Below the pieces are notes generated by a model. It did no database searches, was not told the DNA's origin, and saw only the letters and a list, made by a program, of their open reading frames with translations. Made by a program: the position numbers and the translations under genes. From contig CALEXZ010000113.1 in the NCBI GenBank assembly GCA_937926195.1, positions 1 through 15,176 on the forward strand: DNA of 15,176 nucleotides, written 5' to 3'. Below, piece by piece: positions 13,044-15,176 of this stretch (position 1 is its first letter; every line of letters starts with the position of its first letter). Source of the stretch: an uncultured Actinomyces sp. (lineage in GTDB: Bacteria; Actinomycetota; Actinomycetes; Actinomycetales; Actinomycetaceae).

Positions 13044-13744
13044 CCGCCCTCCTGCTCCTGGCCGCGGGACTCACCGGGGTCCTGGAGGGCTGCGCCCGAC
13101 ATCGCCCCCGCCGCACGCAGCCCGCCCTCCTGTGGGGCGGCGGGGCCGTCGCCACCGTCCTGGTGGCGCTGCTCGGCCTCGGGCCCGCCGACCTGAGCGT
13201 GCCGGCCCTGCTGCCCGGCCTGCTCACCCCCGTCCTGTGGCTCGCCTGGGGCCGGGCCTGGGGCGGAGGGCGCGGCTCGCTCGCCCGGGCGGCGGCGCTC
13301 GCGGTCGCGCTCGCGCTCTCGCTCGTGCCCCTGCTCGCCGCCGGGGTCCCCGAGCCCACGGTGGGGGAGCAGGCCCTCGCCGTCATCGGCACCGGCCTGC
13401 TCATGGGCGGGCCGTCCAACGACGCCGTCGCCGCCCTGCTCACGCTCGTGCGCGAGGGGGCGGCCGGGGCTGAGGGGGCGGGCGGTGCCCTGCTGCGCGG
13501 AGGACGCTGGATCGGTGCCCTGGAGCGCGTGCTCGTGCTCGTCCTCGCCTTCTCGGACGTGCCGGCGGCCGTGGGGGCCGTCGTCGCCGCCAAGGGTGTC
13601 ATCCGCTTCCCCGAGATCAGCCGGGACGCCGGCGAGGGGACGAACGGCGGGGCCAAGGCCGAGGAGTTCCTCATCGGCTCCTTCTCCTCCTGGCTGCTGG
13701 CCGCCGGGGCCTACCTCCTCCTGCGGGCCCTGGGCGTGGGCTGA
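13040..13744 (+). CDS. Polytopic membrane protein with DUF3307-like C-terminal part, partner of SatD
   Basis: 234 residues from GTG 13040, sharing GTGA with the SatD-like stop, so the two are translationally coupled. About six to seven hydrophobic segments are visible (near 2-17, 29-48, 56-72, 84-102, 110-122, 158-190, 209-231). The C-terminal third holds the only motif-like stretches: GRWIGALERVLVLVLAFSD (155-173), AAVGAVVAAKGVIRFPEI (176-193) and AEEFLIGSFSSWLL (207-220). These resemble the IG-LER / AAK-R-F / E-LIGS pattern I associate with DUF3307-type membrane proteins found beside SatD genes. The N-terminal half is low-complexity Ala/Leu and not recognisable. The strict pairing suggests it is the membrane partner or output of the SatD-like protein. 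No enzymatic motif is visible. Confidence 0.75.
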   Translation: MTALLLLAAGLTGVLEGCARHRPRRTQPALLWGGGAVATVLVALLGLGPADLSVPALLPGLLTPVLWLAWGRAWGGGRGSLARAAALAVALALSLVPLLAAGVPEPTVGEQALAVIGTGLLMGGPSNDAVAALLTLVREGAAGAEGAGGALLRGGRWIGALERVLVLVLAFSDVPAAVGAVVAAKGVIRFPEISRDAGEGTNGGAKAEEFLIGSFSSWLLAAGAYLLLRALGVG

Positions 13745-13845
13745 GGGGTGGGCTGAGGGATGGTCGGGGCGGTCCCGGTGTGAGGCTGTGCAGTCCTGCC
13801 TCCTCCAGTGGGTCCCTCCCTCGGGCCGTGGTGCGTGTCGGAGTC

Positions 13846-13871
13846 CGCCGATATGCTGTACACGTGTTCGA
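13846..13871 (+). promoter_or_regulatory. Leaderless promoter of dnaE2 with overlapping degenerate LexA box
   Basis: TATGCT (13852-13857) is a TANNNT -10 ending 6 bases before GTG 13864. The segment 13856-13871 reads CTGTAC-ACGT-GTTCGA. Its right half matches the LexA half site GTTCGA fully, while the left half matches only 3 of 6. The box runs from the -10 into the first codons, where bound LexA would block initiation. No Shine-Dalgarno is present. Confidence 0.6.
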
Positions 13872-15176
13872 TTCCTGTGTGGTGGGGGAGGGCGTCCCCC
13901 GCGCCCGTGCTCACCGCTACGCCGAGCTGCACGCCCACTCCGCCTACTCCTTCCTCGACGGCGCCAACGAGCCCGAGGACCTTGCGGCCGCCGCCGTCGC
14001 CCTGGGCCTTGAGGCCCTCGCCCTCACCGACCACGACGGCATGCCCGGCATCGTCAAGCACGCCGAGGCCGGGCGCAGGTACGCGCTGCCCACCATCCAC
14101 GGCACCGAGCTCACCCTTGAGGACGGCTCCCACCTGCCCGTCCTGGCCCGCAGCCCCCTGGGCTACCGGCGCCTGTGCGCGGCGGTCTCCCGCCACAACC
14201 TCGACGCCGGCCAGCGTGCCGAGCCCGCCCACCGCCTGGCGGACCTCGCCACCGCCCTGCGCGAGGGCCGCGGGGTCGCGGCGGGGGAGACCACCGGGAG
14301 AGGCCCGGGCGGCGGGGGCACCGCCTCGCCCGTCCTCGTCCTCACCGGTACCGCCAACGGCCCCCTGCGCCGCGCACTGGGCGACCCCCAGCGCCCCGGT
14401 ACCTGGGACCGGCAGGCCGCCGACGCCGTCCTGGGCCACCTGGTCGACCTCTTCGGCAGTGACGGCGTCGCCGTCGAGATCGCCCTCGACGGCGGCCCCA
14501 CCGACGCGGCCCTGACCGAGTCCCTCAGCCGTCTCGCCACCACCCACCGCCTGCCGCTGCTGGCCACCGGTGCCGTGCGCTGCGCCCGCCCCGCCGACGC
14601 CCGCCTCGCCGACGTCCTGACCGCCACCCGCCTGTGCACCGACCTTGAGGGCGCCCGCAGCCACCTGCCCGCCCTCGGCCGCTGGCTGCGCGGCCCCGAC
14701 GACATGGCCCGCCTGCACCGGCGCGCCCCGCAGGCCGTCGACACCACCGCCGACCTCGCCGCCGACCTCGCCTTCGACCTGTCCCTCGTCGCCCCCGACC
14801 TGCCCGCGCCCGAGGTCCCCGAGGGGCACACCCCCGCCAGCTGGCTGCGCGAGCTCACCTACCGCGGCGCACTGCGCTGCTACGGCACCGCCCAGCAGGA
14901 CCCCCGGGCCTGGCAGGTCCTGGACCACGAGCTGAAGGTCATCGAGTCCCTGGGCTTTCCCGGCTACTTCCTCATCGTGCGCTCCGTCGTCGACTTCTGC
15001 GAGCAGGCCGGCATCCTCTGCCAGGGCCGGGGCAGCGCCGCCAACTCCGCCGTCTGCTACGCGCTGGGCATCACCGCCGTCGACGCCGTGCGCCACCGGA
15101 TGCTCTTCGAGCGCTTCCTGTCACCCGGCCGCTCCGGCTACCCGGACATCGACCTCGACATCGAGGCCTGCCGCCG
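13864..15176 (+). CDS. dnaE2: Error-prone DNA polymerase III alpha subunit DnaE2 (3' truncated by window)
   Basis: About 437 residues are visible of roughly 1000-1100 expected. The PHP domain starts at once: YAELHAHSAYSFLDGANEPE (19-38; H23 and H25), ALTDHDGMPG (53-62), IKH-type VKHAEAGRR and IHGTELTL. The start of the polymerase palm follows near the window end, with LGFPGYFLIV, CQGRGSAANSAVCYALGIT and PDIDLDIE carrying catalytic aspartates. Length and PHP features distinguish C-family alpha subunits. Replicative DnaE versus DnaE2 is decided by the ImuA-like/ImuB genes nearby, the LexA-type half site and the short Ala-rich PHP insert. Start GTG 13864 is chosen because a -10 lies 6 bases upstream (leaderless). 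GTG 13879 and 13882 are in-frame alternatives. It does the actual translesion synthesis during SOS mutagenesis. Confidence 0.92.
   Translation, partial: MFDSCVVGEGVPRARAHRYAELHAHSAYSFLDGANEPEDLAAAAVALGLEALALTDHDGMPGIVKHAEAGRRYALPTIHGTELTLEDGSHLPVLARSPLGYRRLCAAVSRHNLDAGQRAEPAHRLADLATALREGRGVAAGETTGRGPGGGGTASPVLVLTGTANGPLRRALGDPQRPGTWDRQAADAVLGHLVDLFGSDGVAVEIALDGGPTDAALTESLSRLATTHRLPLLATGAVRCARPADARLADVLTATRLCTDLEGARSHLPALGRWLRGPDDMARLHRRAPQAVDTTADLAADLAFDLSLVAPDLPAPEVPEGHTPASWLRELTYRGALRCYGTAQQDPRAWQVLDHELKVIESLGFPGYFLIVRSVVDFCEQAGILCQGRGSAANSAVCYALGITAVDAVRHRMLFERFLSPGRSGYPDIDLDIEACR

Noticed and set aside
13711..15096. 461-codon minus-strand frame opposite dnaE2
   Set aside because: Low-complexity shadow of a high-GC gene; the plus strand carries the PHP and palm motifs of DnaE2.
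1..15176. CRISPR arrays, tRNA/rRNA genes, insertion sequences, prophage or toxin-antitoxin genes
   Set aside because: I looked on both strands and saw no regularly spaced repeats, cloverleaf-like segments, transposase/integrase motifs or small paired toxin genes.

Overview
The window is very GC-rich, dense in genes, uses GTG starts freely and appears to contain several leaderless promoters. Together with a SOS mutasome (ImuA-like/ImuB/DnaE2), a TCGAAC-N4-GTTCGA LexA box and many Ala/Pro-rich linkers, this points to a high-GC actinobacterium, plausibly of the Actinomyces/Schaalia group. The genus is inference. No tRNA, rRNA, IS element, integrase or CRISPR array is visible, and no gene-free gap exceeds 300 bases (the longest is 7929-8177).

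Left part (1-6728): the 3' end of an aconitase gene converges on the first of three paralogous minus-strand genes. All three encode an Arg-rich juxtamembrane segment, one transmembrane helix and a large outside domain that looks like a PQQ/WD-type beta-propeller with four conserved cysteines. Two copies carry an N-terminal leucine-rich-repeat-variant (LRV) domain; the third has lost it but keeps the same promoter and first codons. A flavin disulfide oxidoreductase gene (plus strand) lies between copy 1 and copies 2 and 3. Strong hairpins separate the convergent pairs.

Middle (6815-7928): a tRNA 2'-O-methyltransferase of the TrmL type and a convergent PEBP/YbhB-type protein.

Right part (8130-15176): a perfect LexA box precedes an imuA-like gene that overlaps imuB by 4 nt. 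About 3 kb further on, dnaE2 begins (cut by the window end) with its own degenerate LexA box overlapping a probable leaderless promoter. The three form the error-prone SOS translesion module: DnaE2 polymerises, ImuB bridges to the beta clamp, and the RecA-fold ImuA-like protein is the accessory factor. Between imuB and dnaE2 lie a PAP2 phosphatase, thymidine kinase and a two-gene cassette.

That cassette is the most interesting item. A SatD-family protein shows class III nucleotide-cyclase-like motifs and a C-terminal helix-turn-helix. It overlaps by 4 nt a polytopic membrane protein with a DUF3307-like C-terminal part. Two overlapping AT-rich palindromes lie upstream. The layout suggests a self-regulated sensor/signal plus membrane-effector pair of unknown function.
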